Part shown: positions 20,733-31,629 of the stretch, piece after piece
How positions within the stretch are numbered: the stretch's first letter is position 1
Layout: the number at the start of each line of letters is the position of its first letter
Assembly: GCA_014529385.2 (NCBI GenBank)
Contig: CM043942.1
Location: 35,928,469-35,992,468 of the forward strand
Direction of reading: 5' to 3'
DNA: 64,000 nt
From: Adiantum capillus-veneris
Lineage: Eukaryota > Streptophyta > Polypodiopsida > Polypodiales > Pteridaceae
Notes under the pieces: generated by a model
Databases searched by the model: none
The model's input: the letters and a program-made list of their open reading frames with translations, nothing else
Told to the model about the DNA's origin: nothing
Position numbers and translations under genes: made by a program

Positions 20733-22910
20733 TATGTCATTGTCGCTACCGACTATGTAACCAAATGGGCTGAAGCAAAAGCAACACGAAAGGCGGATGC
20801 AAAAACAACAGCTAAGTTCCTCTTTGAGAACATTATCACACGTTTTGGATGCCCCATTGAACTTATGAGTGACAATGGAACTCATTTTATAAATGAAGTA
20901 ATAAAAGATTTCACATCAAACTTCATGATATCTCACCACAAGTCTACACCCTATTATCCCCAAGCAAATGGCCAAGCTGAGAGTACCAACAAAACTCTCA
21001 TCTCCATTTTGACAAAGACAGTCGAGGCTCATCGCACTGATTGGGACCTAAAGCTTACATCAGCTTTATGGGCTTATCGTACTGCGTATAAAGTTGCTAT
21101 TAATTGCACACCGTTTAAGATGGTGTATGGCCAAGAAGCAGTTATGCCATGGGAGTTTGTCATTCCTAGTCTTCGAGTAGCTTCTCAAGAAGGTTGGGAT
21201 GGTAACCCCTTAGTGGAGCGATTATATATCCTGGAAAGGCTAGATGAAGAGAGGCAATTAGCTGTGCGAAATGCTCTAGTGGAGAAGGATAGGAGAAAGA
21301 AGTGGTTTGATAGCCATTTAAAGGATAAAGACATCAAGGTTGGTGATAAAGTTCTTATGTACGGGGTATGTAATGAAAAGAAGAAATTGAAATACGCTGG
21401 TAAGGGACCATATCGAGTGTGTGAAATTACCCCGCAAGGTACCATTCGTGTGGAGACTCTAGATGGAGTTGAAACCATTGGATTCCTTAATGGGAGTAAA
21501 TTCAAAAGATATTATGATCCTCTAAGCCAGGAAGAGTTGCAAGCCATCCATCAAAAGAAGGCTGCCAAGGAACAAGCAGAGCTTAAAAAAATCCAAGCAA
21601 GAGTTGAGACTCGAGAACGACAACAACGTCTTAGACGCCAACGAGAGGCTAATCTGGGAATCACGCAAGCATTTTTCGAGGACACAGATGACGACTCATT
21701 AGAATCTGAGCCACCCCTACGATACCCAATTGAGCTAAATAGCCCCTATGGGAAAGTACTATACAATGCCTTATTAGATACGGGAGCTAAACACAATTTG
21801 TTATCCTATGGAGTTTGGTGTCAATTAGGGAAACCGACCCTATCCCCGAGTACGATGCAAGTCAAGGGCATTAATAAAAAGAAAATTGCTATTCTTGGAG
21901 TCCTTCAGACCCCTGTTGTCTATGACAATGGAAGCATAGTGCATAGGTTTCTAGTCATGCCCGCGGGAGCTATGGAAGGCAACGTAAACCTGGGACGCAC
22001 GTGGATGTTGGCAACCAAATGCACTATTGATTGGGATACTGGTAGTGTCACGACGCGACCACCGACTCTTACCGCTATCATTCAAGCAAAGTCACCTACG
22101 TTGCAAACTCTAGCAAAGTTGAAGGATAGCCAACATTCACAAGCCAAGGTGGTTAACTCGTCTTTGCCAGCTACCCATGAACCTAGCACTTCAACACTTG
22201 TAGTTGCAGCAAGCAGTAATATTGCAAGTACTCAACCTGCACGACCTAAGAGTACATATCAATGGGTCCCCAAGGCCTTACTTCCAACTACCTCAACCCT
22301 CCCATCCATTCCAAGAAAAAATTTCCTGGGAAAACCAAGAGCGCGCCCTAGGAGAGTCAAGACCAAATCACGATGGATTCCAAAACAACTATTAGAAGCC
22401 CAAGGCTACTATGATGGAAATGAGCAAATTTGGGTACCTAAACGTAAAATGTGTCCTTCCCTATCGACAACAAACCCATATGAGTCAAACAGTGTAACGC
22501 TAAAGCCAATGACAGACCGTGGGAAGGGAAAGAGCACAGAATGCTACACACCTAGTCCAGAGCTAGTTTGGGCTCCAAGGCAAAACCAATTTATTCCACC
22601 TAGCTCAGGAAGGGGGGAGTTCCATGAAGCTTCTAGCTCCTCATGTAATACATCCATAGAGGTAAAAGCTTCTACACAGCCTCCATCTATAGTAATGGAC
22701 CTCCATGAAGCTACAAAAGAATCCACACCTCCCAGTGTTCAAGAATCACCTGATGAACCACTTCAAGTTCGATCCTGGGAGAGTACCTTACCACCCTTGC
22801 AACTTGACGAGGCACCTAGGGTAATAGAAAACTACTGGCAAAAATCCTCACCTATTACCAACTGGAACAATTGGTTTCAAAGGGTGACGACATCATTTCA
22901 AATGGTATGA
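20733..22910 (+). CDS. Gypsy-1 integrase core fused to a second retropepsin-like domain
   Basis: This continues the same frame after the TGA; the first later ATG is at 20865. The integrase core has D (20751-20753), D (20871-20873) and E (20979-20981). The last two are separated by exactly 35 residues, the D,D35E pattern, and FLNGSKFKRYY is near the end of the C-terminal domain. After a charged, coiled-coil-like linker, residues about 280-400 of the 20865 frame form a second aspartic-protease-like fold: ALLDTGAKHNLLS (Asp about 305) and, about 70 residues on, LGRTWM. A Ser/Pro-rich tail repeats W-(V/I/A)-P-(K/R) four times. Normal integrase ORFs do not carry a protease behind them, and I know of no described counterpart. 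Confidence 0.8.
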   Translation, partial: YVIVATDYVTKWAEAKATRKADAKTTAKFLFENIITRFGCPIELMSDNGTHFINEVIKDFTSNFMISHHKSTPYYPQANGQAESTNKTLISILTKTVEAHRTDWDLKLTSALWAYRTAYKVAINCTPFKMVYGQEAVMPWEFVIPSLRVASQEGWDGNPLVERLYILERLDEERQLAVRNALVEKDRRKKWFDSHLKDKDIKVGDKVLMYGVCNEKKKLKYAGKGPYRVCEITPQGTIRVETLDGVETIGFLNGSKFKRYYDPLSQEELQAIHQKKAAKEQAELKKIQARVETRERQQRLRRQREANLGITQAFFEDTDDDSLESEPPLRYPIELNSPYGKVLYNALLDTGAKHNLLSYGVWCQLGKPTLSPSTMQVKGINKKKIAILGVLQTPVVYDNGSIVHRFLVMPAGAMEGNVNLGRTWMLATKCTIDWDTGSVTTRPPTLTAIIQAKSPTLQTLAKLKDSQHSQAKVVNSSLPATHEPSTSTLVVAASSNIASTQPARPKSTYQWVPKALLPTTSTLPSIPRKNFLGKPRARPRRVKTKSRWIPKQLLEAQGYYDGNEQIWVPKRKMCPSLSTTNPYESNSVTLKPMTDRGKGKSTECYTPSPELVWAPRQNQFIPPSSGRGEFHEASSSSCNTSIEVKASTQPPSIVMDLHEATKESTPPSVQESPDEPLQVRSWESTLPPLQLDEAPRVIENYWQKSSPITNWNNWFQRVTTSFQMV

Positions 22911-22917
22911 TCTACCC

Positions 22918-23156
22918 AAGGAAGGGGGGAGTGTTTGTGGACATCCATCATTCACTTGCTTCCCTCTCAACCTTTCTCCCTGACCTCTTAATTTCCGATC
23001 TTAGGGAATGTATATATAAAGCCTTATACTCACAAAAACAAGATAAAAAAGTAAAAGAGCAAGAGCCATAACACAACTCATAAAAACAAATTATGCACAA
23101 GAACACGACCCTTGTAATATTTGCACTCTAACCATCATCTATTTGCGTGTACAGAT
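22918..23156 (+). promoter_or_regulatory. Internal polypurine tract, TATA box and splice-acceptor-like site
   Basis: Eight bases after the integrase/protease stop is AAGGAAGGGGGGA (22918-22930), followed by TG at 22932, just like a polypurine tract plus LTR start. TATATATAAA follows at 23011-23020, and a pyrimidine-containing stretch ending GTGTACAG at about 23147-23154 precedes the next ATG by 2 nt. A donor-like GTAAAA lies near 23050. It may be a fossil U3/promoter now driving the downstream ORF, or a splice acceptor for a subgenomic RNA. Confidence 0.5.
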
Positions 23157-23579
23157 ATGGCTAGTACGCTAGAGTCATCCACTCCTGCCTTGGGTGAGAG
23201 GTACCCTCGTTACTTTTCACAAATGTTTCACATGGTCTTTCCAATGCTTGCATGTGAATGGGATTTGATAGGTACGCTAGCATGTGAGAGGAATTTTGAG
23301 GAGTTAGAATGGCTGATACGTCTCTTGACCACGTCTGATCCATACTTAGTAGAGAGCGTTTCTCCCATTGCACAAGCCTACCCTTTTGACCAAGATGACT
23401 ATAGGCGTCTAGTGACCTTCTTAGTAAAGATGGGCACCTATGATGAAGAAGAAAATTTACATGACTACACGGATGGCACATATGGTCTCATGGATGTTGA
23501 CTTTGTTTATCTCGACGACGAGGATAGGGGTTTAGCCTTAGGGTTTCCCCCCAACCTCTACAATATCCTATTCCCTTAA
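23157..23579 (+). CDS. Small acidic ORF downstream of integrase (Gypsy-1)
   Basis: From the ATG at 23157 this encodes about 140 residues, MASTLESSTPALGERYPRYF onward, ending LGFPPNLYNILFP. The C-terminal half is strongly acidic (DEEENLHDYTDG, DFVYLDDEDRG). I see no signal peptide, no membrane segment and no coiled coil, so it is not an obvious envelope protein, although it sits where Athila elements keep their env-like ORF. I do not recognise the family. The frame is uninterrupted although gag is broken. Confidence 0.55.
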   Translation: MASTLESSTPALGERYPRYFSQMFHMVFPMLACEWDLIGTLACERNFEELEWLIRLLTTSDPYLVESVSPIAQAYPFDQDDYRRLVTFLVKMGTYDEEENLHDYTDGTYGLMDVDFVYLDDEDRGLALGFPPNLYNILFP

Positions 23580-24940
23580 CTCTCTAGGGGGAGTGCAAAT
23601 AATTAGGTTAGGGTTCCTTATGTTTTTTGGTTGTGTTCAATAAGTGTTGGTACCTTTTTCCACTCATGTGCCTCCTGGAGGTATTCCTTTTGTTTCCTAG
23701 TGTGTACAGGAGCGTGTTGCTATTGGTAGGATTTGGACCTTCATGGAATCTTTATCTCAACTCACTCTTCAAATCAAGCGCGACCATCGACACAAACAGG
23801 TGTTTCTTGTCCATTAGCATTGCCCCTTATCTTTTTTGCATCTATGATTGTCAGCTTTAATTGTGATTGGTAGCCTAATATTCACCGCATTTGCTTAGTA
23901 TCAAACATTTAGTTCAATGTAATTTTTTGTCATAATCACTTGTCTAGGTTTAAAAATCAAGCAGTCCGACAAACTAGTTTGACCAAGTTAGGTGTCAGAA
24001 ATCTTCTCTTAATACCATGGGGAATGCCTTCCTAATAATTAATGGTTACTTAGGTTCTTAATCTGATTTAGGCAGCATTGTGTGAAATGTACTAGGGCTT
24101 TCTAGTGGGCTTGACCCTATTGACCTTTAGCTTAAGTATTATAAAGGGAGTTTACTAGTGTGATGAGACTGGGGAGGTGTATCAGTGTTATATGACCCCC
24201 CAAAGTTACAAAATTAAAATGCTGAAAATGAACAAACAAAAAATCAAAGTGCCACACTGTAAAATCTTAAGCTGGAAGAGAAATCTCAGCTTGATTTGGT
24301 ACTTCACTCACATGTATTGCCTATGGTACTAGAGCCCTAGAGGTTCCCAGTATGGGTGCTTTTACTTGAAAAGCAAAAAATCCAAGGCATACAAAATAAG
24401 CACACACATCAAAATTGAATCATTGTGAAAAGACTTTGGGGGGTCAAAGAAAAAGTAATCAGTCAGGCGATGATTTCATGAGAAATTCCTTTTATGGTAG
24501 CTTAACTACAAGGTCTTCTAGATATACCCTCTAGTCAGCCCTCGAACATGAATACTTGGCTCTCGCGATTAAACAACTTAATTGACCACAGAAAATTAAG
24601 AAGCTTACCCATGGTATTAATATTCGATCTCTAGTGCCTTTCGACCGTCAAATTAGCGACCCCATACTTGTTTAATTTTTTACCTTTACATCTGTTTATG
24701 CATTTTATTACATTGCAATTTAATGTTCATTGCTGACAAATTGTTTGAAATTCTTTTACCAATCAATTTGTCTACCTAAAACTGCATATGCTTTTTAATG
24801 ACTTATGAGAATGCAATTACTGTGCCAATGTTGTTTGATTTTGCAGTGACTGAAGAAGGCTAAGGACATTCATCTCAAATGCTCTTCCACCTCGACGAAC
24901 GAGCTTCAACTCAATAGCTTCCGAGGACGGAATCTACATC
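23580..24940 (+). other. Gypsy-1 3' non-coding region
   Basis: About 1.36 kb without a convincing ORF between the small ORF and the polypurine tract. A second G-rich run (CTAGGGGGAGTG) lies at about 23585-23596. Long 3' non-coding regions are usual in Athila/Tat elements. Confidence 0.6.
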
Positions 24941-24953
24941 AGGAAGGGGGGCA
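24941..24953 (+). other. Polypurine tract of Gypsy-1
   Basis: AGGAAGGGGGGCA directly abuts the TG of the 3' LTR and would prime plus-strand DNA synthesis. Confidence 0.85.
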
Positions 24954-25539
24954 TGTTAACCCTCATGGCTCACGGACACCCCATCACCTATGATGGACGT
25001 GTATTATGTATTTGGTAGAGTCAGGTACCGGGCTTGTCGGACCAATAGGAAAAGGATAAGAGTGATCGCCGATGAGAGGCGCACTCTAACTGGGACATTC
25101 AAGGGATTAGTTGGCTAAGCATGGGCACCCAAGTGTGAATGGGGTGAGCTCATATAAAAGCCAACTAAACCTAAAATTCACTCATTCTCTCATTTGTGCA
25201 ATAGAAGAGTGCTCTTGCTCCATCTCCATCTCCATCTTCTTCTTCTTCACCTCCTTGTGTGTGTGTATGTGTGTGTGTGTGTGAGAGAGAGAGAGAAAGA
25301 GTGCGATCGAGCATTGCGGCGGCACGACAACAGTGAAGCGGTTGAGCGCGACGTAGCGGCGTCTCCTTCTTCTTCGCGGCGAGGAATCCTCCACGGCAGG
25401 AGCATAGAGCGGTGAGTGACACACCATTGCCCTCTTTTGAGCTTACTAGTTAAGCTAGTTGTGTGCTTGGAGCCGTCTATGGCTCGCACACGGTGTAACG
25501 GCAAGTCATTTGCTTCGACAGTGCAGCAAGGAGCGCACA
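24954..25539 (+). repeat. Gypsy-1 3' LTR
   Basis: 586 bp, same ends as the 5' LTR, TATA box at 25153-25159. It is shorter mainly in the GT/GA microsatellite (about 25256-25298). Many of the substitutions against the 5' copy are C/T or G/A, as expected from deamination of methylated cytosines. Confidence 0.93.
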
Positions 25540-25544
25540 CTAGA

Positions 25545-28390
25545 GCTTCCACGATCTAAGCTCAAAAAGAGGATGCTCATTGCAAAGGATCACCTCTCTC
25601 CTATCCTTTTAAAGGTAAGGGAGCATGATGCCTTCATCTTGTTTGACCCTAGCTCTACTCACAGTTTCATATCAACGGAGTTGGCCACCAAGTTAGGCAT
25701 TCAAGCTCATGAGATGGGAGATGTTTTTGTAGCCGATGGAGCCTTCAAGGGGCAAGAAGCCTCATTTACTTCATTGATTGGGAAATTGAGACTTCATGTC
25801 CAAGGCTATGTTGACAAGGAAGATTTCTTCATCTCTCCTCTCAAACATGAAAATGTCATCCTAGGGCCACCATGGTTTGACCGTATGGCTGTTAATGTGA
25901 AGTTCCTTGAAAGAAGGTTGTACTTCAAGTACAGGGAAAAGAAAATGTACATAGATGCTAATGAGTCTGGTCGTACCATGCCCCCTTGTAAATTCTCCTG
26001 CTTTTGACAAATCAATAAAAAGCTCAATTTCAGCATACATGATTTTTGTCAAACAATCCATAAAAGGTCCTAATGTTTTATCAAATGTAAATGGTAGGAA
26101 TCAAGAAGAGTTAAACTTGTCTAATTTTCTAAAGGGATTCCAAGATGTTTTTATCGATGATATCTTTATGGACTTACCTCCAAAATGAGGGGATGATGAC
26201 CATCGAATTGAGCTCCTACCAGGCAACTCACCCCTCCTTATCAAGAGTTTCCCAAGCTCAACAAGAGGAGATCATGAGGCAAGTACAAGAATTGGTAGAC
26301 AAAAGGATGGTGAGGCCTAGCTCCTCTCCCTTTTGTTCTCCATTCTTTTTAGTGAAAAAGAAAGATGGTACATACTGCATGTGTGTGGACTATCGAGCGC
26401 TAAACCATATCACTATCAAAAACAGACTTCACGTACCATTGGTAGAAGATTTGTTTGATAAGCTACAAGGTTTGACCTACTTTAGTAGGATTGACCTTAA
26501 AAGTGGCTATCATCAAATAAGGATAGTGAATGAAGATATCGCAAAGACTACGTTCCGTACAACATTTGGTCTTTATGAATATCGAGTTATGCCTTTTGGC
26601 TTGACTAATGCACCACAACCACATTCAATTTTTTAATGGATAAAATTTTTAGAGCCCATTGGAAGTTTAGTGAAGTGTTCTTTGATGATATCATCATCTA
26701 CTCCAAGTCCTTGGAGGAGCACAAGCAACATCTCCATGTATTTTTTCAAGCTTTAATGGAGAAAAAGCTTCTTATCAATCAAAAGAATAGTGAATTTTTC
26801 CTTCAAAAGATTCAATACTTAGGTCATATTATCTCTCAAGATGGTATCCGTATGGATCCATCAAAGTTGGAGGTAATAAAATCATGGCCTAATCCAAGGA
26901 ATCTACATGACCTGTGAAGCTTTATTGGTATGTGTGCATACTATAGACGCTTCATAGCAAAATTCTCTTAAATAGCAGGACCATTACATGACTTAACAAA
27001 GAAAAACGTTAAGTTCTCATGGACTGCTAAAGAGAAAAATGATTTTGGCAAGCTCAAAGAGAAGCTTACCTCCCAACCAATGCTTATGCTTCCATATCTC
27101 TCAAAGCCATTTGAGGTCCAATGTGATGCTTGTGGTGATTGCCTTGGAGCAATTTTTCTTTAAGAAGGTCATGCCATAGCATATCAGAGTCAAAGGCTCA
27201 ATACTGATGAACGGATCTTGAGCATATACGAAAAAGAGCTTTTAGTTGTTCTACATGCCCTAGACACATGGAAGCACTATCTATTGGGGACTCCATTTAT
27301 TTTGTGAAGGGACCACCAAAGTCTCAAGTACTCCATGACGCAAACCAAGCTTTCCGACAAACAAATGAGGTGGGCAAATTTTCTTTCGCAATTTTATTTT
27401 CATGTTGATCACATTGCTGGTAAGCATAATCAAGTGGCCGATGCACTTTCACGGGACGACCAAGAGTCAATGCGGTGTTTATAGCAACTCACAATGATCT
27501 ATCTTCTATGATAGATGAGTATGCTATTGAGCCTGACTTTAAAGACATAATCTTAGTCCTTGCATTGGGGAAGAAGGAAGAACCATTCACCTTGTAGGAT
27601 CGTTATCTTCTCCATGGCAATAGGCTATGTGTTACCCACTCCCTTCGTGAGAAAGACGTATATGAATCCCATGCTCCTCCCTATGCGGGGCATAGAGGAA
27701 ATTCAACCTACTCTTCAAGGAGTAGGGACGTAATTTTATTGGCCTACCATGAAGGTAGACATACAAGAGTATGTTTCAAAATGTATGGTACGCCAAAAGA
27801 CCAAGTATGATAGAGGGAAGCAACCTGGGTTACTCTAGCCATTGCCAATCCCTAATTCACCATGGGAGAGTATATCCATGGATTTTATCTTTGGATTACC
27901 CAAGTCTATCCATGGGAATACATGGATATGGACAATAGTCGACAAGTTTAGCAAGCAAGCACACTTTATTCCTGTCAAAAAGACTATTGAGGAACACCAA
28001 ATGGTAACCCTCTTCATATACCAGATTTTCAAACACCATGATTTCCAACATCCATCGTGTTAGATAGATATCCTAGAATGATCATTAATTTTTGGAAAGG
28101 TCTCTTTGAAAATCTATGTACAATATTGAATTTCTCTTCGGCTTGTCATCCACAAACAGATGGCCAAAGTGAGATAGTCAATCTTACGATTCTCGATCTA
28201 CTAAAGACTTATGTTACAGAAGTAGATCAACGCTCACGATGGGAGAAGTACTTACCCCTTGTCGAGTATGCATACAATAATATTGTCCATACTACTACGG
28301 AAAAGGCACCTTTTAAGATCATAGAGGGAAGACCTAAAAGCCCCTTGCTACTTAAAGTACATGGGAAGATCTTTGATGATGATGAGTATA
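25545..28390 (+). pseudogene. Gypsy-2 protease, RT, RNase H and integrase, decayed
   Basis: The frame to 26007 is protease-like, but the active site reads ILFDPSSTHSFIS, with D-P-S in place of D-S/T-G. RT spans about 26145-26950: [28 protein letters not shown], then after a frame change VFFDDIIIYS with the catalytic DD kept. RNase H (VQCDACGDCLGAIFL, near 27115) and integrase follow with several stops (about 26916, 26969, 27162, 27305). The integrase core remains as PQTDGQSEIVN at about 28150-28180. Similarity ends near 28.39 kb. It is non-functional. Confidence 0.8.
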
Positions 28391-29820
28391 GCCGTTGCTA
28401 CAAACGGGAGTGTGGAGATCCCTGCAAAATGCCAAAAATAGCACAACATAGGATTTTTGTGGCTTTGCCTGCATTTGTACAATAAGTATGCGGCATAAGA
28501 AGGCCATGGGAGTTGACGGCTTGTTAAACGGAGCCCAGGTCATAAAGATTCTGCCAATTGATGGCAGTGCAGTGCCAGGTGATTTTTACAATTTTTGAAA
28601 TTGACGGTTGGAAGTCTTAGGGAAACCAAAATGTGATAAGATTTGCATGATACAAAGTTGGTGAAGCGAATTTCTAATTGGTCTTTGCAGCTCGATCATC
28701 GAGTCGGTGGGCAATAAACTGCAACGGCTTCAAGTTGGTGGAAAAATGTTTTAAACAACGGGGGTTTTGAAGAGTTTACACAGTTTGGAGGGCTTGGCAA
28801 CTTAGTAAGCACCGCGTGGCCAGTTTATAAACCCACATGGGAGTCACAACTAGCGCCCTGTGGGGTATATATAGTGTGCGCAACACATCTCATATCAACA
28901 AGGTGGTTGAGAGAGGTCAAAGCTCTATGGCCATGGCGTCTGCCTAGTGGGCGTTGTACTCGGCATGAGGGCGGCGCGGGCATTGGGGTGGCGCTGAGCG
29001 GTGTTGCCATTGCTGACGATGGAAATGATGGTTGTCAACAACGACGTTTGTTTGTGCGCCAAGTTGATAACTTGGCACTTGTTGGGACCTTGTCCCTCAC
29101 CCGACAACTCTTTTATTGAGAGTAAGGGGAGCCCCCGCTAGCGCTAGCGCTAGTGCCAAAGGGGGCAGGTCCTTCTTGCGGTGCTCACAAGATAGTATGA
29201 AAGAGAGAGGTGTGTTCGACACGCCTATAAGAGGCAATTTGCATGCAAGGAAGGGATGCTCAAAGGGACTTGCTAAAAATAGCCAATGGGCTCTATAAAA
29301 CCAATTATTTGAGCATTTTTTAGGGAGTTCAAGAGAGAGAAAAAATTCAGCAATCACAAGAGAATTTTTTTATAGCAAGAAGAGCATGAGAAGGGGAGTT
29401 CTTAAGGGAAATTACGGTAGCGGAGAGAAGGGAACTTCCTTACCACCATATATTGAGATCACCGCAAGCTCCCCATCTTCTTCTACATAGTTTTCTTTAG
29501 CCTTTTCTCTATTACCAATATTGAGTTGGGTTAACCCATTGTAAGGGAGCTTAAACTCCTTAATCTATAGCTAATCTAAGTTATGATGTCATTAATGGTG
29601 CCGCTTTGGCAATCGAGCATCATATCTTGTTTGTGTTAGCAAATCCATTTGTTTTCGTCCTTTGTTTCATTTCAAAGAAGTTATTAGTCTATTGTACGGT
29701 GTGGTGCTTCTTCTTCTTCTCTCTTTTCTAACAGCTAGTAGCCTGGCTTGCCTTTGAACCCTTTATCCGATAACTTAGTGAACCCAACGTGAAACGAGCC
29801 GAGGTGGAATTTTTGTGGAG
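28391..29820. other. Unassigned stretch, possible Gypsy-3 LTR and leader
   Basis: Contains a TATA-like TATATATAG at about 28866-28874 in a context like an LTR promoter. It also holds a tandem palindromic GCTAGC/CGCTAG block at 29137-29153, before Gypsy-3 gag. No second LTR copy is present, so boundaries cannot be fixed. Confidence 0.3.
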
Positions 29821-29824
29821 AAAG

Positions 29825-31470
29825 ATGTCTACACCGCAACAGGAATCCATGCAACAACAACATGTTGCCCAACAACAATATAATCTATTAGAGCAGGTTT
29901 GTAAAGCTCAGTAGATAGTTACAAATAAACTACATCGGTTTGAAGGCCGAGATATCAGTAAATTTTGTCACACCTATGAGCAAGCTATGGAAGATAATGG
30001 AATTGATGACCAAAATGCAATAGACGGTTTTCATTTATTTGTGATGCCTAAACTTAGGGCCCAAATTAAGGAAATTCAGGCGGCTGACGAACCAGATTGG
30101 CAAGAGTTCAAGAAGGCACTGCAAGAGAAATATTTTCTTGTAGATTTTTAGAGAGTATCCAAACAAAGCTTCGTGGTGTGAGTGCAGAAGAAGAATAAAA
30201 ACTTGTCTGCATGAGAGCTGCTATGGGAATTTGAGAAGAAATTTGACCAGTTTCCTGGACAGAGCAGCGTTTGATGAAGCATTAGAAGGTTGAATTTTTT
30301 ATTCAAGCTGCTTATCCGTGACTTCAAAAGAGTTTGGTGCAATTGCTAGAGGATGCAACAGGTAAACTGGGTTAACATTTGATTGGAAGATAGTCACTGA
30401 AGCGGTGAATATGATCGTGAAACGGCAGATGAGGGTTGATAAGTTGATCGTGGCCGATGTTATGGATGTTGTTGAAGAGGACGCTAAGGAGAAATCATCC
30501 TTAGTAATACCCAAAGTGGAGGAGCCGATTCTTGATGAACTGGTGAAAGATATTCAAGAGTTAAATTTGAATTTAAAATCTATAAAACTTGAAGGATTAG
30601 CTGCAAAGGGGTCTACTTCCGAGCCTAAGTAGCAACCACCATGCAAAGGTTGGGATAATCAATGCATGTGGTGCGATAGCGAAGATCATAAGTATGTTAA
30701 GGAGCGTGATGACTTTGATGAAGCCTATAAAAGAAATGTGCTTTTTTGGAAAGACGGGAAGATTCACCTCAAGGCAACAAGTGAGATGCTCCGCCTTAAC
30801 TTGGTAGGGGTAGAATGAAAAAGCTAGTGGAAGAAATGCAACATAATGTTTCTCTTGTGGAAGCAGCAACATATGGACTGCAGGTCTACGAAAAGGGAGA
30901 TGACAAAGGTGTAGGTGCAAAGGTCCAACTATGGGTTTATGCTCTGAAGACGAGCAGAAGCAAGCAAGGTGACTTATGGAAAATTATGACAAGTAGGGAA
31001 TTCCATTCGAGAAACCACAGGGTGGACTAATCCAGTGGATTCTCTTTCGGTATATGCATTTATTGCTAAGTCTCAAGGTAATGAGGCTATGGTGTAAGAG
31101 AAGCGGAAGAGGGATGAAGACAATGCAGGGACATCAAAAAGAGCCAAAAGATCCAGCAGTATAAGAGGGAAGACGAGCCTGCTCCCAAACCTGCTCCTGA
31201 AGTGGTTATGGAGGAGGCGCCAAAGGACAAGAAGCAAGTAAGCCCAGGGGACCCTATTATAAGGTGAAATTTGATATTGAATTGGCGACAGATCCAAAGA
31301 AGGTCTTTGAAGAGCACATTCTTAATAGTAAAGTGGAGCTCACATTGGGTGATATTCTGGGAATTGCCAAGCGCGAGTTCCATGAGGAGATCATTGATAT
31401 TATCAAAAGGAAGCGGCAGATACCAAGTGAGCAGGAGCTAGAGTCAGTTAAGAGCCAGATGATTTGACAA
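29825..31470 (+). pseudogene. Gypsy-3 gag and linker, decayed
   Basis: From the ATG at 29825 (MSTPQQESMQQQHVAQQQ) the reading is gag-like: KLHRFEGRDISKFCHTYE, then WQEFKKALQEKY, with in-frame stops from 29911 on. Later open pieces at 30405-30632 and 31264-31467 are charged linker segments (VELTLGDILGIAKREFHEEI). It cannot make a full protein. Confidence 0.55.
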
Positions 31471-31629
31471 TTCTGAATGAGTATGAAGAAGAATTTGAAG
31501 AAGTTGAAGATGAGAGTAGAGGCATGTGCTGGTTTCAAATCTGATTGTACTTGAGGTAAGAAATGTTCATTTTTAATGATGAAGGAGACAGTGAAATTAT
31601 ACCCAGAGTCATTTTTCAAGGACTTGTTG

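Larger units (their letters stand above)
11679..25539 (+). mobile_element. Gypsy-1: complete Athila/Tat-like Ty3/gypsy element
   Basis: A 13,861 bp element with LTRs at 11679-12274 and 24954-25539, both starting TGTTAAC and ending GCGCACA. Five-base duplications CTAGA lie at 11674-11678 and 25540-25544. The PBS is tRNA-Asp-like and a polypurine tract abuts the 3' LTR. Order: leader, gag, zinc knuckles, protease, RT, RNase H, integrase, second protease-like domain, internal promoter-like cassette, small ORF, non-coding tail. By hand count the LTRs differ at about 19 positions outside the microsatellite, roughly 3-4%. Gag has frame breaks and stops, RT has a catalytic substitution and integrase has one stop, so this copy is not autonomous. 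Confidence 0.92.
9946..28390 (+). mobile_element. Gypsy-2: Ty3/gypsy element split by Gypsy-1
   Basis: The left half (PBS, gag, zinc knuckle) stops at 11678 and the right half (protease, RT, RNase H, integrase) resumes at 25545. In between lies Gypsy-1 with a CTAGA duplication. Domain order and the initiator-Met PBS suit a chromovirus-type element. The 3' end is lost: integrase similarity stops near 28.39 kb in unrelated sequence, and no 3' LTR is seen. Confidence 0.75.

Noticed and set aside
23157-23579. Envelope-like protein
   Set aside because: The ORF is in the usual env-like position but lacks a signal peptide and any hydrophobic membrane segment.
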